Source: Flavobacterium sp. 9R
Lineage (GTDB): Bacteria; Bacteroidota; Bacteroidia; Flavobacteriales; Flavobacteriaceae
Assembly (NCBI RefSeq): GCF_902506345.1
Contig: NZ_LR733413.1
Span: 1 to 64,000, forward strand
Length of the DNA: 64,000 nucleotides
Direction: 5' to 3'
In this document: piece after piece, positions 49,656 through 59,972 of the stretch
Numbering within the stretch: position 1 is the first letter of the stretch
How the letters are laid out: the number at the start of each line of letters is the position of its first letter
Translations under genes and position numbers: made by a program
Notes under the pieces: model-generated
Told to the model about the DNA's origin: nothing
The model's database searches: none
The model's input: the letters and a program-made list of their open reading frames with translations, nothing else

Positions 49656-52619
49656 ATGAGATCAAAATTCAAATGGATTTTTTCTTTGCTATTGGCACTG
49701 TCAATGCAATTTGTCTTCGCACAAGAGAAGACTGTTTCTGGTACTGTTACTGATGAAACTGGTGCTTTACCAGGAGTAAACGTAGTAGTAAGTGGTACTA
49801 AAAGTGGTACACAAACTGGTTTTGATGGGAAGTATTCCATTAAAGCAAAACAAGGCGATGTTTTGGTGTTTTCATTTTTAGGAATGGATACTATGAGAAT
49901 GACTGTTGGAGCTTCATCAGTAGTTGATTTAAAAATGACAGGTACTGTGAAGTTACAAGAAGTTGTGGTTACTGTTGCTTATGGTACACAATCGAAGAAA
50001 AAACTTGTGCAAGCAAATAAAATTGTTACAGCTGAGTCAATTGAAAATGTTGTGGCTTTATCTCCTCAAGAATTACTTCAAGGTCAAGCCGCGGGGGTAC
50101 AAGTTGTTAACTCTTCTGGAGTTCTAGGTTCTGCTACTCAGGTTAAAATTAGAGGAAATGCTTCTATTTCAGGTGGTGGTAGACCCTTGTTTGTTATTGA
50201 TGGTGTTCCAATGAATGACCTTCAATTAACTACTGCTCAAGGTGGACAGGCACTTAATCCGTTGTTGGAGATTAATCCAAACGATATTGAGTCTATGACA
50301 GTATTAAAAGATGCTTCTGCAACTGCTATTTATGGCTCTAGGGGATCTAATGGTGTTGTTTTGATTACTACTAAAAAGGGTAAAAAAGGTCAATCAACTA
50401 AAGTTACTGTTGATCAAGCTTTGTCTATTACAAAGTCTACTGATGTATTACGTTTAATGAATGCAGATCAATACAGAGAATTTAAGACCTTAAGAGGTGA
50501 AGATCCAGCAAGTTTTTTACCAGGGTCTTATGATTGGTTAGATGCTGTTTCAAGAACAGGTACTTCAAAAGATACTAATATTGGTGTTTCTGGTGGAAGT
50601 GAAAAGACATCTTTTTATGTTGGTTTTGGTCGTTCTGATCAAGAAGGATTTATCTTAGGTAATAATTTTCAAATTACTTCTGGTAGAGTATCCTTAGATC
50701 ACGAAGCAAATGATTACATCAAAGTTGGTGCAAATATGTCTTATGCTGAGACAAAAAATGACCGTGTTGGTTCTGAGAATTCAACTTTTGCTCCTTTTAC
50801 TGGTGCAGCATTAATTGCTCCTTGGACACCAATATATAATCCTGATGGTAGTCTTACTCCGCCTTCTGGTTTTATTCCAAATATTGTTGCAATTGAGACT
50901 TACGATATAAATAATGCTACTACATCAAGGTTAACGGGTAATGTATTTGCTGAAGTTAAATTATTCAAAAATTTAAAGTACAAAGTTGATTTCGGTGTTG
51001 ATAGATTGTTCTTAGAGCAACAAGAGCGTTCATTTGAAATTAATAGCCCTGGTGGATACGGATACAATGATATCTCAACGCAAAATAAATATGTTGTAAC
51101 AAATACTTTGTCTTATGATAAGACGTTTTTTGAAAAGCATAATTTCAATGCTCTAGTTGGTTCAACTTATGAGCAAACAGATATCAGAGTGGCAAGATTA
51201 GAAGCTACAGATTATGCTTCAGATTTGTTATTGAATATTACTTCAGGAGCAACGAAAACATTAACAACAACACTTACTCAAAATGCAAGATTGAATGGTT
51301 ATTTTGCAAGAGTAAACTATGATTATGACAAGAAGTATTTATTAGAACTTACAGGTAGAAGAGATGGTTCTAGTAGATTTGCTCAAGACAAAAAGTATGG
51401 TCTTTTCTGGGCTGCTGGTTTCGCTTGGAATGCAAAACAAGAAGCATTTTTACAAGATAGTCGTGTGATTTCTGATCTTAAGCTGAGAGCTTCTATTGGA
51501 ACTGCAGGTAATGATCGAGTTGGAGATTTTGCATTCTTCCCATTGTACGCTGGTGGTGCTGGCGGTGCTTATAATAATTCACCAGGGTTTTCATATTCTC
51601 AACCAGCTAATAATGAATATCGTTGGGAACAATCTAAAACTATAAACTTAGGTACTGATGTTAGTTTATTTAATAGTAGAGTAAATGTTTCTGTAGATGT
51701 ATACAGTAAAAAAACTACAGATTTAATTTTGAGCCCACCAATTCCTGCAACAAATGGATTTAATACAATTACAGGAAATTTTGGTAGTATGGAGAATAAA
51801 GGTATTGAAGTTGATATTAATACTTTGAATGTTAAAACGGAAAATTTCGAATGGAGAACTAGTTTTAATATAGCTCATAATAATAACAAAGTTTTGTCTC
51901 TTCCAGGTGCTGCAGTTGATTTAGACGGTAATAGGTTTGTAACTGGTAGTGCTTCTCAAAGAGCGATTGAAGGATATTCTATTAACACATTCTTCTTGAT
52001 TAGATACAAAGGAATTAATCCTCAAACTGGTAATGCTGAGTGGTTAGATAAAGCTGGTAATGTTACAACAACACCAACTGCTAATGATAGAGTTATAGTT
52101 GGTGATGCGAATCCTGATTTCGTTGGTGGAATAACAAATACATTCAAGTACAAGAATTTTGATTTAAATATTTTTGCTAACTTTAGTTATGGTAATAACA
52201 TTTTCGTTGACGGACAAAGATTCACGGATAATTTGGTTAATGACTTTAATAAAGATCCTAAAGTCTTAGATTATTGGACAGCACCAGGTCAAAATGCCTA
52301 TGCGCCTTCTTTGACTAGTGCTACTCGTGGTACTTTCGCACAACGTTCTACTAACCAACTTAAAGATGGTTCATTCATAAGAATCAAGAATATTACTTTA
52401 GGTTATAATTTACCATCATCAATTTTTGAAAGAATTGGATTTATTAGTGGTGTGAGATTATATGGAACTATTACTAATTTATATACTTTCAAAAAAGACG
52501 AATTGAAAGGTATCGATCCTGAGACTACTAGTACTTTAGCAAATTTAGGTGCAGGCGAGACTTTTTTCACACCTCCTCAATTCAAAAGTTATTTGTTAGG
52601 TGCTAAATTGACTTTTTAA
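49656..52619 (+). CDS. SusC/RagA-type TonB-linked outer-membrane protein
   Basis: 987 residues from ATG 49656, which begins a signal peptide (SKFKWIFSLLLALSMQFVFAQ); the earlier in-frame start is rejected. N-terminal carboxypeptidase-regulatory-like domain (TVSGTVTDETGALPGVNVVVSGTKSGTQTGFDGKYSIKAKQGDVLVFSFLG), then the plug with RPLFVIDGVPM and SATAIYGSRGSNGVVLITTKKGKKG, then a TonB-dependent barrel ending YLLGAKLTF. It imports a large substrate with a SusD-like lipoprotein encoded next. The substrate cannot be told; a subtilase gene follows, which suggests peptides. Confidence 0.95.
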   Translation: MRSKFKWIFSLLLALSMQFVFAQEKTVSGTVTDETGALPGVNVVVSGTKSGTQTGFDGKYSIKAKQGDVLVFSFLGMDTMRMTVGASSVVDLKMTGTVKLQEVVVTVAYGTQSKKKLVQANKIVTAESIENVVALSPQELLQGQAAGVQVVNSSGVLGSATQVKIRGNASISGGGRPLFVIDGVPMNDLQLTTAQGGQALNPLLEINPNDIESMTVLKDASATAIYGSRGSNGVVLITTKKGKKGQSTKVTVDQALSITKSTDVLRLMNADQYREFKTLRGEDPASFLPGSYDWLDAVSRTGTSKDTNIGVSGGSEKTSFYVGFGRSDQEGFILGNNFQITSGRVSLDHEANDYIKVGANMSYAETKNDRVGSENSTFAPFTGAALIAPWTPIYNPDGSLTPPSGFIPNIVAIETYDINNATTSRLTGNVFAEVKLFKNLKYKVDFGVDRLFLEQQERSFEINSPGGYGYNDISTQNKYVVTNTLSYDKTFFEKHNFNALVGSTYEQTDIRVARLEATDYASDLLLNITSGATKTLTTTLTQNARLNGYFARVNYDYDKKYLLELTGRRDGSSRFAQDKKYGLFWAAGFAWNAKQEAFLQDSRVISDLKLRASIGTAGNDRVGDFAFFPLYAGGAGGAYNNSPGFSYSQPANNEYRWEQSKTINLGTDVSLFNSRVNVSVDVYSKKTTDLILSPPIPATNGFNTITGNFGSMENKGIEVDINTLNVKTENFEWRTSFNIAHNNNKVLSLPGAAVDLDGNRFVTGSASQRAIEGYSINTFFLIRYKGINPQTGNAEWLDKAGNVTTTPTANDRVIVGDANPDFVGGITNTFKYKNFDLNIFANFSYGNNIFVDGQRFTDNLVNDFNKDPKVLDYWTAPGQNAYAPSLTSATRGTFAQRSTNQLKDGSFIRIKNITLGYNLPSSIFERIGFISGVRLYGTITNLYTFKKDELKGIDPETTSTLANLGAGETFFTPPQFKSYLLGAKLTF

Positions 52620-52637
52620 TAAAATATTTATACTAAG

Positions 52638-54050
52638 ATGAAAAATAAAAATATACTGTTAATATTTATGTCTTCTTTGTTGTTTTTATCTTGTGATAAT
52701 ACACTTGATTTAAGCCCTGAAGATTCACTAACGCCAGACGTAGTTTTCTCAAACGAATCTTTGACTAATGGAGCTGTGAATGGAATGTATAGTTCTGCAC
52801 AATCTTCTAATGTTTTATCTGGTACTTATGATGCTATTACAGAATGGCAGTCTGATAACGTTAAGTTTGTTGGTTCATTTCCAACTTTTAATGATATAAA
52901 CAATTACACAACATTGTCAGATAATGGTTCTATCGCGACAATTTGGGCAGCACATTTTGCAACAATTAATCAAGCAAATATGTTGATTAAGTTTACTCCA
53001 AATGTTCCTTCTACTGCTACAGATGAATTTACAGCCGCTGAGAAAGCTAATATTGTAGGTCAGGCTAAATTTATGAGAGCATTAATGAATTTGCGTTTGT
53101 CTGCTTGTTTTGGGCATCAATTGCAACAAAATGATAAAGGGGCTAATTTATCGATTCCATTATTAATAGAACCTTTTACAGGTACAGTTACTTTTCCTAA
53201 GAGAAGTACTTTATCTGAGGTTCACGCACAAATTGAAGCTGATTTGTTAGATGCGGTAGCATCAATAAATTCTTCATCTACAGACAGAACACGTGCAACC
53301 GTTGCAGGAGCTAAAGCACTTTTAGCTAGATTGTATTTGTATCAAGAAAAATGGGGTAAAGCAGCAGATTATGCAAATCAAGTAATTAATACAACTGGTT
53401 TTACTTTAGCAACTAACTTTGCTTTTTACAACACCTTAAATCCTGAGTTGATTTTTACTTTACAAAACGTTGCTGGTGATGCTGCTGGAGCAGAATCTTA
53501 CTCAAAAATGTTTAATGGAGTTAATGCGAATGGAAGAGGAGATTGTCCATTTTCTCAAAATTTGAAAGATCTTTTCACTGCTGAAACAGGAGATTTAAGA
53601 TTTGGAACTGCTTTAACAAGAAATGGGATTAATGCTATTTCTGCTACTGATTTATTTACCAGCAAATATCCTAATGGGACATCAAATACTGATGACCCAC
53701 CAGTTATTAGAATTTCTGAAATGTATTTGATTAGAGCAGAAGCTAACTTAAGAGGAGCTTTAACAGTAGGTGGTTCAACACCTGTTCAAGATGTTAACAG
53801 GATCAGAACAAGAGCTGGTTTAGCAAATTTATCAACTGTAGATTTGACTTCTATTCTAAATGAAAGAAGAAAAGAATTCTGTTTTGAAGGTTTAAGAAGA
53901 ATGGATTTGTTACGTAATAATTTGCCATTACGTAGTGCTGGTTTGGCAAACAGTGCTCAATCACAACCAGGTGCAGATAAAACTATTTTCCCAATACCAC
54001 AAAGAGAAATGGATATCAACCCGAACTTAGTTCAAAATAAAGGATACTAA
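52638..54050 (+). CDS. RagB/SusD family nutrient-uptake lipoprotein
   Basis: 470 residues with a lipobox (SSLLFLSC, mature start CDNTLDLSPEDSLTPDVVFSN). TPR-like helices and the C-terminal SusD features (RISEMYLIRAEANLRGALT, VNRIRTRAGLANL, ILNERRKEFCFEGLRRMDLLRNN, IFPIPQREMDINPNLVQNKGY). It covers the SusC barrel as the substrate-binding lid. It starts 18 bp after SusC and ends at a terminator. Confidence 0.95.
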   Translation: MKNKNILLIFMSSLLFLSCDNTLDLSPEDSLTPDVVFSNESLTNGAVNGMYSSAQSSNVLSGTYDAITEWQSDNVKFVGSFPTFNDINNYTTLSDNGSIATIWAAHFATINQANMLIKFTPNVPSTATDEFTAAEKANIVGQAKFMRALMNLRLSACFGHQLQQNDKGANLSIPLLIEPFTGTVTFPKRSTLSEVHAQIEADLLDAVASINSSSTDRTRATVAGAKALLARLYLYQEKWGKAADYANQVINTTGFTLATNFAFYNTLNPELIFTLQNVAGDAAGAESYSKMFNGVNANGRGDCPFSQNLKDLFTAETGDLRFGTALTRNGINAISATDLFTSKYPNGTSNTDDPPVIRISEMYLIRAEANLRGALTVGGSTPVQDVNRIRTRAGLANLSTVDLTSILNERRKEFCFEGLRRMDLLRNNLPLRSAGLANSAQSQPGADKTIFPIPQREMDINPNLVQNKGY

Positions 54051-54054
54051 ATTT

Positions 54055-54080
54055 AAAACCCTCTTAGGAGGGTTTTTTTA
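54055..54080 (+). terminator. Intrinsic terminator after the SusC/SusD genes
   Basis: Stem AAACCCTC / GAGGGTTT, short loop, then a T-run, 4 bp past the SusD stop. Confidence 0.85.
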
Positions 54081-54091
54081 ATTATCATAAT

Positions 54092-55948
54092 ATGAAATAT
54101 TTTTTATTTTTATTGATGCCTTTTACACTTTTTTCACAAAGTGAATTGGAAAGATCATTTATTTTAAATTCATATAACAAGGCAAAAGTTCAAAAGCTTC
54201 TGAGTGATAACCATAGTAAAAATCTGGTTCAATCCAAGTTAATTAATGAGTTTAAGAAAAGAAATAGAATTGTTGATTCTGACAAGATGTCTTTAGTCCG
54301 AATTAGAAAAGGGGTTCCTTTTTATTATAAAGTTTATAATGATTTATCTGCTAAAACAATAGGAGCAAATGAATTGTATGTAGGAGGAAGTTTAGGCTTG
54401 AGTTTGTCTGGTGAGAATATTTTTGCAGGGGTTTGGGATGGAGGAAAAGTTAGAGATACTCATATTGAATTTTCAGGTAGAGTTACCATTAATGATGGAG
54501 GAGGTGCGTTAAGTGAACATGCTACACACGTAACAGGTACTATAATTGCGTCAGGAGTATCTGCTTCTAGAAAAGGTATTGCATTTAATGCCAAAGCTTA
54601 TACAAATGATTGGAATTCAGATATTGATGAAATGACAATTTTTGCTAGTCAAGGTTATTTAGTTTCTAATCATTCTTACGGGTATGCTTTAACTCCTTCT
54701 TCACCAAAATCAATTTTTGGTAGTTATGATGAATCCTCAATTGAAATTGATGACATATCTAATGTTTTTCCTTATTATCAAGTAGTCTATGCTGCTGGTA
54801 ATGATAGGAATGATTTTGCTTTGCCTCAGATTCAAGATAAGCTAGGTTATGATATGTTATCAGGAGCTACGTGTTCTAAAAACAGTATTGTTGTTGCTGC
54901 AGTCAATAAAGTTGAAAACTATTCTGATAATACTAGTGTTTCAATGAGTAATTTTAGTAATTACGGTCCTACTGATGATGGTAGAATTAAGCCTGATATC
55001 TCTGCAGCAGGTGTTGGAATAAGCTCAACAATTTCGACAAGCAACACGGCTTATGGTGTTAATAATGGAACCTCAATGGCAGCTCCGGCTATCACAGGTT
55101 TGATTGTATTACTTCAGAATCATTTTAATAATCTTAATCCATCAAAGTATATGAAAGCTTCAATGGTTAGAGGTTTATTAATTCATTCTGCAAAAGAAGC
55201 AGGAAGTGGTCTTGGTCCTGACTATGAGTTTGGTTGGGGGCTGGCTGACGGGAAGAAAGCTGCACAAATTATTTCTAATGCCAACAAAAGTTCGGTAATT
55301 GAGCAAGTAGTTTTAAGTAATAATGGTGTGTATTCAAAAACAATTGTTTTGAATTCAAGACAGCCTTTAGGTGTTACTATTTGTTGGACAGATCCGACAG
55401 GAGCCCTAAACACGGCTGATGTCATAGATGAAAAAGCTCCTAGATTAGTAAATAACTTGGATTTGAAGATAATGAAAGACGGTGTTGTTTATTTTCCTTG
55501 GAAATTAGATGTTAGTAGTCCTCAAAGTCCTGCAACACAAAATTCTGATAATGACGTTGACAATGTTGAAAAAGTTTATATTGAGAATGCTGAACCTGGA
55601 ACCTATACAATAGAAGTTAAGCACAAAGGTGTTTTGAAAGATGGTAGTCAAGAATTCTCTTTAATTGCTGATGCAGCCAGTGGTTTGACATTATCAAGTA
55701 AAGATTTCTCTATTGAAAAATCTATACAGATTTATCCAAATCCTGCACAAGATTTTGTTTCGTTTTCTTTGCCTTCAGAATTTAATCTTAAATCTATTAA
55801 AGTGTATGATGTTTTGGGTAAGGAGGTTTTGTCTACTAATGAATTTAGCAATAATCAATTGAGAATTGGTAGTCTTAACAAAGGACTTTATTTGATATCT
55901 TTTGTGGGTGATAATACTTCAGTAACTTCAAAATTTATTAAAGAATAG
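54092..55948 (+). CDS. S8 family subtilisin-like serine peptidase with T9SS type A sorting domain
   Basis: 618 residues. Signal peptide (about 1-16), a short prodomain-like region (to about 105), then the S8 domain with Asp116 (GVWDGGKV), His143 (SEHATHVTGTI) and Ser328 (NNGTSMAAPAITG) in the expected order, and an Asn in AAGNDRND for the oxyanion hole. A proprotein-convertase-like or sandwich region lies at about 400-530. The C-terminal 75 residues (IYPNPAQDFVSFSLPSEFNLKSIKVYDVLGKEVLS ... LNKGLYLISFVGDNTSVTSKFIKE) are a type A T9SS sorting domain. It is therefore secreted to the surface, next to the SusC/D genes. Confidence 0.95.
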   Translation: MKYFLFLLMPFTLFSQSELERSFILNSYNKAKVQKLLSDNHSKNLVQSKLINEFKKRNRIVDSDKMSLVRIRKGVPFYYKVYNDLSAKTIGANELYVGGSLGLSLSGENIFAGVWDGGKVRDTHIEFSGRVTINDGGGALSEHATHVTGTIIASGVSASRKGIAFNAKAYTNDWNSDIDEMTIFASQGYLVSNHSYGYALTPSSPKSIFGSYDESSIEIDDISNVFPYYQVVYAAGNDRNDFALPQIQDKLGYDMLSGATCSKNSIVVAAVNKVENYSDNTSVSMSNFSNYGPTDDGRIKPDISAAGVGISSTISTSNTAYGVNNGTSMAAPAITGLIVLLQNHFNNLNPSKYMKASMVRGLLIHSAKEAGSGLGPDYEFGWGLADGKKAAQIISNANKSSVIEQVVLSNNGVYSKTIVLNSRQPLGVTICWTDPTGALNTADVIDEKAPRLVNNLDLKIMKDGVVYFPWKLDVSSPQSPATQNSDNDVDNVEKVYIENAEPGTYTIEVKHKGVLKDGSQEFSLIADAASGLTLSSKDFSIEKSIQIYPNPAQDFVSFSLPSEFNLKSIKVYDVLGKEVLSTNEFSNNQLRIGSLNKGLYLISFVGDNTSVTSKFIKE

Positions 55949-55970
55949 TATATTTTGTATTTATTTTGTA

Positions 55971-56006
55971 GGGATTAAAAGCTTTTAAGTTTTTAATCCC
56001 TTTTTT
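55971..56006 (+). terminator. Intrinsic terminator after the subtilase gene
   Basis: Stem GGGATTAAAA / TTTTAATCCC followed by six T. Confidence 0.85.
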
Positions 56007-56054
56007 GTGATTTAAATCTTTATGATTTGTAGGCAAAAAAGACATTATATAAAT

Positions 56055-56062
56055 TATCTTTG
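56055..56062 (+). promoter_or_regulatory. Candidate -7 promoter box (TATCTTTG) for the putative porin gene
   Basis: TAnnTTTG match 41 bp before ATG 56104; a TTG at 56027-56029 gives a 25-nt spacer, slightly long. Confidence 0.45.
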
Positions 56063-56103
56063 CTGACTAAAATTGTGAACAAGTTTAAAATTTAATTTTT
56101 ACG

Positions 56104-58050
56104 ATGCGAATATACTTATATGTCCTCTTCTTGTTAATCTCTTGTATAGCTTACCCCCAAGCTCCAAAAAGGATGAACTCTCAAAGAGATAGTTCTAAGT
56201 CTGTAGATACAACCAAAGTAAAAGTTGCCCCAATAGATTTGTATCGTATCATTACTTTGGATAGAGATACTACTTATATTGATACCTCTTTGACAATCAG
56301 AAAAGAGTACTCGCATAATTATTTAAGAAAAGATAATTTTGGTCTTTTGGCTTTTCCGAATGAGGGGCAAACTTATAATATACTTAATTACGGTTTAGTC
56401 AAAAATGATATTTTTCCTGAAATGGGATTTAAAGCAAAGCATTTCAATTTTATGGAGGCCAATCAAATTAGATATGCATCTGTTGCTACTCCTGTTACAG
56501 AGATTTACTTTAAGACGACTATTCAGCAAGGGCAATCTTTAGATTCCTACTTTGCAGTTAATGTGAATGAAAATTTGAATTTTTCTATTGCTTATCGTGG
56601 ATTGCGATCTTTAGGAAGATACATCAACCAATTATCGAGTTCAGGAAATTTCAGGTTTACTACCAGTTATCATACTAAGGATTTTAGATATATTGCCGAC
56701 GGTCATTTTACCTATCAAGATATTCTAAATGGCGAAAATGGAGGCATTACAACGGTTTCTGATTTTGAAGGGGAGGATCCAAACTATGATAATCGAGCAC
56801 GTTTGGAGGTTTTTTTAACCGATGCAAAATCTTTTTTGAAAGGAAGGCGTTTGTTTTTGGATCACGAATTTAGGATTAACAAAAAAAAGGGAGCTAATAA
56901 CTTATTGTTGAACCATCAATTCAATTACGAAAATAAATTCTTTGAATACAATCAAGCCACTGTAGCATCGACAGTAGGAAACTCCTCTGTTATGAGATTT
57001 GGAGATTCTTATTCTTCGAGCGATATTAACGACCAAACGCATTTCAATAAAATGTATAATCGAGTTGGAGTTGCGTATGAGAACACGACACTAGGTAAGT
57101 TTAATTTTTTCATTGATGATTTTAGAAGCAACTATTATTACAACCAAATTTTAATTTTAGCTTCAGACGTAATTCCAAGTGTGATAAGTGAAAAGATTAA
57201 TAGTTTTGGTGCTCAATACAATTATTCAAAAGGAAAATGGAACGGTAAATTTTTGTATTCCCGATCTATTACTAATCAATCGTTGTCTAATCTTGAGGCT
57301 AAAATGGTTTTTGACTTAGACGAGGATAATCAGTTTTCTTTTGAATACCAAAATAAAAATAAATTAGTCAATAATAATTATAATTTGTACCAATCTAGTT
57401 TCGTTAGCTACAATTGGTCGAACAATTTTAAGAATGAAAAAATTAATAATATTTTAGCTAATGCTACGACTAAATGGGTGAATTTTTCTGCTCAATACAC
57501 CATTTTAAAAGATTTTTTATTTTTTGAAGATATAACGACTACAGCTCAAAAGTTAGATAGACAACAGATTGTTGCGCCTAATCAGTATGATAAAACAATC
57601 AATTATTTATCGGTAAAAGCAAGTCGTGAATTCAATTTTGGAAAATTTGGTTTCGATAATACCTTTTTATATCAAAAAGTAACCCAATCTGACGCAATTT
57701 TGAACGTACCCGATTTTACTCTGAGAAGTGCTTTTTATTTTTCAGATGCTTATTTTAAGAATAAAGCGTTGTACTTGCAAACGGGTATAGTACTGAACTA
57801 TTTTTCGTCATATTATGCTAATGACTACAATCCAGTTGTTGGGGAATTTTTTGTACAAAACGACAAGAAAATCGGAAACTTTCCGTTGTTTGATTTTTTT
57901 ATTAATGCTAAAGTTCAGCGAACTCGTATCTATTTAAAAGCAGAGCATTTTAATGCCCTTTTTTCTTCAAATAATTTTTTTTCAGCTCCCAATACGCCAT
58001 ATAGAGATTTTACGGTTCGTTTTGGTTTGGTATGGAATTTCTTTAATTAA
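56104..58050 (+). CDS. Putative porin (Bacteroidota PF14121-type)
   Basis: 648 residues. Signal peptide (about 1-19, ending CIAYPQ), a short Pro/Ser-rich linker, then a long alternating beta-strand region with aromatic residues at regular spacing (FNFFIDDFRSNYYYNQILILASD, NGKFLYSRSITNQSLSN, FSFEYQNKNKL, FGKFGFDNTFLYQKVTQSDAILNVPDFTLRSAFYFS), ending RDFTVRFGLVWNFFN. This fits the putative porin family of Bacteroidota. The terminal aromatic residue is consistent with barrel assembly. It starts 155 bp after the subtilase and has its own promoter box. Confidence 0.82.
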   Translation: MRIYLYVLFLLISCIAYPQAPKRMNSQRDSSKSVDTTKVKVAPIDLYRIITLDRDTTYIDTSLTIRKEYSHNYLRKDNFGLLAFPNEGQTYNILNYGLVKNDIFPEMGFKAKHFNFMEANQIRYASVATPVTEIYFKTTIQQGQSLDSYFAVNVNENLNFSIAYRGLRSLGRYINQLSSSGNFRFTTSYHTKDFRYIADGHFTYQDILNGENGGITTVSDFEGEDPNYDNRARLEVFLTDAKSFLKGRRLFLDHEFRINKKKGANNLLLNHQFNYENKFFEYNQATVASTVGNSSVMRFGDSYSSSDINDQTHFNKMYNRVGVAYENTTLGKFNFFIDDFRSNYYYNQILILASDVIPSVISEKINSFGAQYNYSKGKWNGKFLYSRSITNQSLSNLEAKMVFDLDEDNQFSFEYQNKNKLVNNNYNLYQSSFVSYNWSNNFKNEKINNILANATTKWVNFSAQYTILKDFLFFEDITTTAQKLDRQQIVAPNQYDKTINYLSVKASREFNFGKFGFDNTFLYQKVTQSDAILNVPDFTLRSAFYFSDAYFKNKALYLQTGIVLNYFSSYYANDYNPVVGEFFVQNDKKIGNFPLFDFFINAKVQRTRIYLKAEHFNALFSSNNFFSAPNTPYRDFTVRFGLVWNFFN

Positions 58051-58061
58051 TTTTTTTACAA

Positions 58062-59423
58062 ATGAATTTTTCACAAAATATATTAGGCACTATTGGTAAT
58101 ACACCATTAGTGAAATTGAACAAGATTGTTAATGGTGTTGATGCTTTGGTTTTGGCCAAAGTAGAAACTTTCAATCCTGGAAATTCTGTTAAAGACAGAA
58201 TGGCTATAAAAATGATTGAAGATGCCGAGGCAGATGGTCGTTTGCAACCTGGGGGTACAATCATTGAAGGGACATCTGGAAATACAGGTATGGGATTAGC
58301 CTTAGTGGCCATTGTAAAAGGCTACAAGCTAATTTGTGTAATTTCAGACAAACAGTCCAAAGAGAAGATGGATATTCTTCGTGCCGTTGGTGCCAAAGTG
58401 GTCGTGTGTCCTACAGATGTAGAACCAACAGATCCACGTTCTTATTATTCCGTTTCCAAACGTTTAGCTGAAGAAACACCAAATTCTTGGTATGTGAATC
58501 AATATGATAATCCATCGAATGCTATAGCTCATTATGAGCAAACCGGCCCTGAAATTTGGGAACAAACCGATGGGAAAATTACGCATTTTGTGGTTGGAGT
58601 TGGTACAGGAGGCACTATTTCTGGTGTTGCCAAATATTTGAAAGAAAAAAATCCAAATATCAAAATTTGGGGTATTGATACGTATGGTTCTGTATTTAAA
58701 AAATACCACGAAACGGGTATTTTTGATGAAAACGAAATCTATTCTTATATCACAGAAGGAATAGGAGAAGACATTTTACCAAAAAATGTTGACTTTTCTC
58801 TAATTGATGGTTTTACAAAAGTAACTGACAAAGATGCGGCAGTTTATACAAGAAAAATTGCACTTGAGGAAGGGATTTTTGTTGGGAATTCAGCTGGAGC
58901 TGCTATTAAGGGATTATTGCAACTTAAAGAACACTTTAAACCAGAAGATGTTGTTGTCGTATTGTTTCATGATTCTGGAAGTAGGTATGTTGGTAAAATG
59001 TTCAATGATGATTGGATGCGTGAAAGAGGATTTTTGGAAGATGAAATTACAAAAGCTGAGGATGTAATTAAAGATCATATTGATAAGCCTTTGGTTATTG
59101 CAAGAACAGAAGAGCTAGTATCGCATGCAATTGAGCGTATGCGTAAATATAAAATCTCTCAAATTCCAGTGGTTGATGTTACTGGATTTGTTGGGTCTGT
59201 AGACGAGTCGTTATTGTTTCAAAGTTATATTACTGATAAAAATACTGCCGATCGTCCTTTGAGAGAAATTATGGGAGCACCATTTCCAATTGTACCAATG
59301 GGAACCCCTATTGAAGAAGTGTCAAAATTATTCACTCGTGAAAATGCGGCTGTTTTGATTGATCTTGGGAATGGAAATCATCATATTATTACCAAATACG
59401 ATATTATCGGATCAATAAAATAA
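58062..59423 (+). CDS. Cystathionine beta-synthase-type PLP enzyme with CBS pair
   Basis: 453 residues. N-terminal PLP fold of the cysteine synthase/cystathionine beta-synthase family: IGNTPLVKLNKIV, NPGNSVKDRMAIKMIEDAEADG with the PLP Lys, EGTSGNTGMGLALVA, GVGTGGTISGVAKYL. A pair of CBS domains follows at about 335-453 (MRKYKISQIPVVDVTGFVGSVDES, ENAAVLIDLGNGNHHIITKYDIIGSIK). The fused CBS pair favours cystathionine beta-synthase over cysteine synthase, but the exact reaction is not fixed by sequence. It is 11 bp after the porin and 1 bp before the exonuclease gene. Confidence 0.9.
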   Translation: MNFSQNILGTIGNTPLVKLNKIVNGVDALVLAKVETFNPGNSVKDRMAIKMIEDAEADGRLQPGGTIIEGTSGNTGMGLALVAIVKGYKLICVISDKQSKEKMDILRAVGAKVVVCPTDVEPTDPRSYYSVSKRLAEETPNSWYVNQYDNPSNAIAHYEQTGPEIWEQTDGKITHFVVGVGTGGTISGVAKYLKEKNPNIKIWGIDTYGSVFKKYHETGIFDENEIYSYITEGIGEDILPKNVDFSLIDGFTKVTDKDAAVYTRKIALEEGIFVGNSAGAAIKGLLQLKEHFKPEDVVVVLFHDSGSRYVGKMFNDDWMRERGFLEDEITKAEDVIKDHIDKPLVIARTEELVSHAIERMRKYKISQIPVVDVTGFVGSVDESLLFQSYITDKNTADRPLREIMGAPFPIVPMGTPIEEVSKLFTRENAAVLIDLGNGNHHIITKYDIIGSIK

Positions 59424-59424
59424 T

Positions 59425-59910
59425 ATGAGCACTTTCACTGCAATAGATTTTGAAACGGCGACGGCCTATCATCCCTGCTCGGTTGGAATTGTTACGGTCG
59501 AGAAGGGAATTATTGTAGATGAGTTTGTTACTTTGATTCAACCGCCAAATAATTTTTATAATCCATTCAACATTCAAGTACACGGGATTTATCCCAGAGA
59601 TACAGCAAATGCTAAAACGTTTGTAGAGGTTTTTCCAGAAATTGAAAAGCGCCTTAAAAATAGAGTTGTTGTAGCTCATAACGAAAGTTTTGACCGAAAT
59701 GTTTTGTCCAAAACGATGGCATTGCACGGTTTGAATTATGAGGATTTAAATATTGGTTCCCGATGGGAATGTACCGTAAAAATTTATAAAGCCAAAGGAT
59801 TTAAACCTGCAAAATTGAGTGACTGTTGCAGGATTATGAACATTGCATTAGATCATCATGAAGCGTTATCCGATGCAAGAGCTTGTGCTAAATTGTATCT
59901 ATTGAAATAA
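59425..59910 (+). CDS. DnaQ-like 3'-5' exonuclease
   Basis: 161 residues. The DEDDh motifs are visible: TAIDFETA (D/E, exo I), VVVAHNESFDRNVL (exo II, Asp), and HHEALSDARACAKL (exo III, His and Asp). It is the size of the catalytic exonuclease domain alone. It may act in repair or RNA turnover; the substrate is not known. It begins 1 bp after the PLP enzyme stop, so it is co-transcribed. Confidence 0.88.
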   Translation: MSTFTAIDFETATAYHPCSVGIVTVEKGIIVDEFVTLIQPPNNFYNPFNIQVHGIYPRDTANAKTFVEVFPEIEKRLKNRVVVAHNESFDRNVLSKTMALHGLNYEDLNIGSRWECTVKIYKAKGFKPAKLSDCCRIMNIALDHHEALSDARACAKLYLLK

Positions 59911-59972
59911 TTTTCTTTCATTTAGGTTTTTTTAATACATTAGTAGTCAATTCATTTGAATCGTCTACCAAT

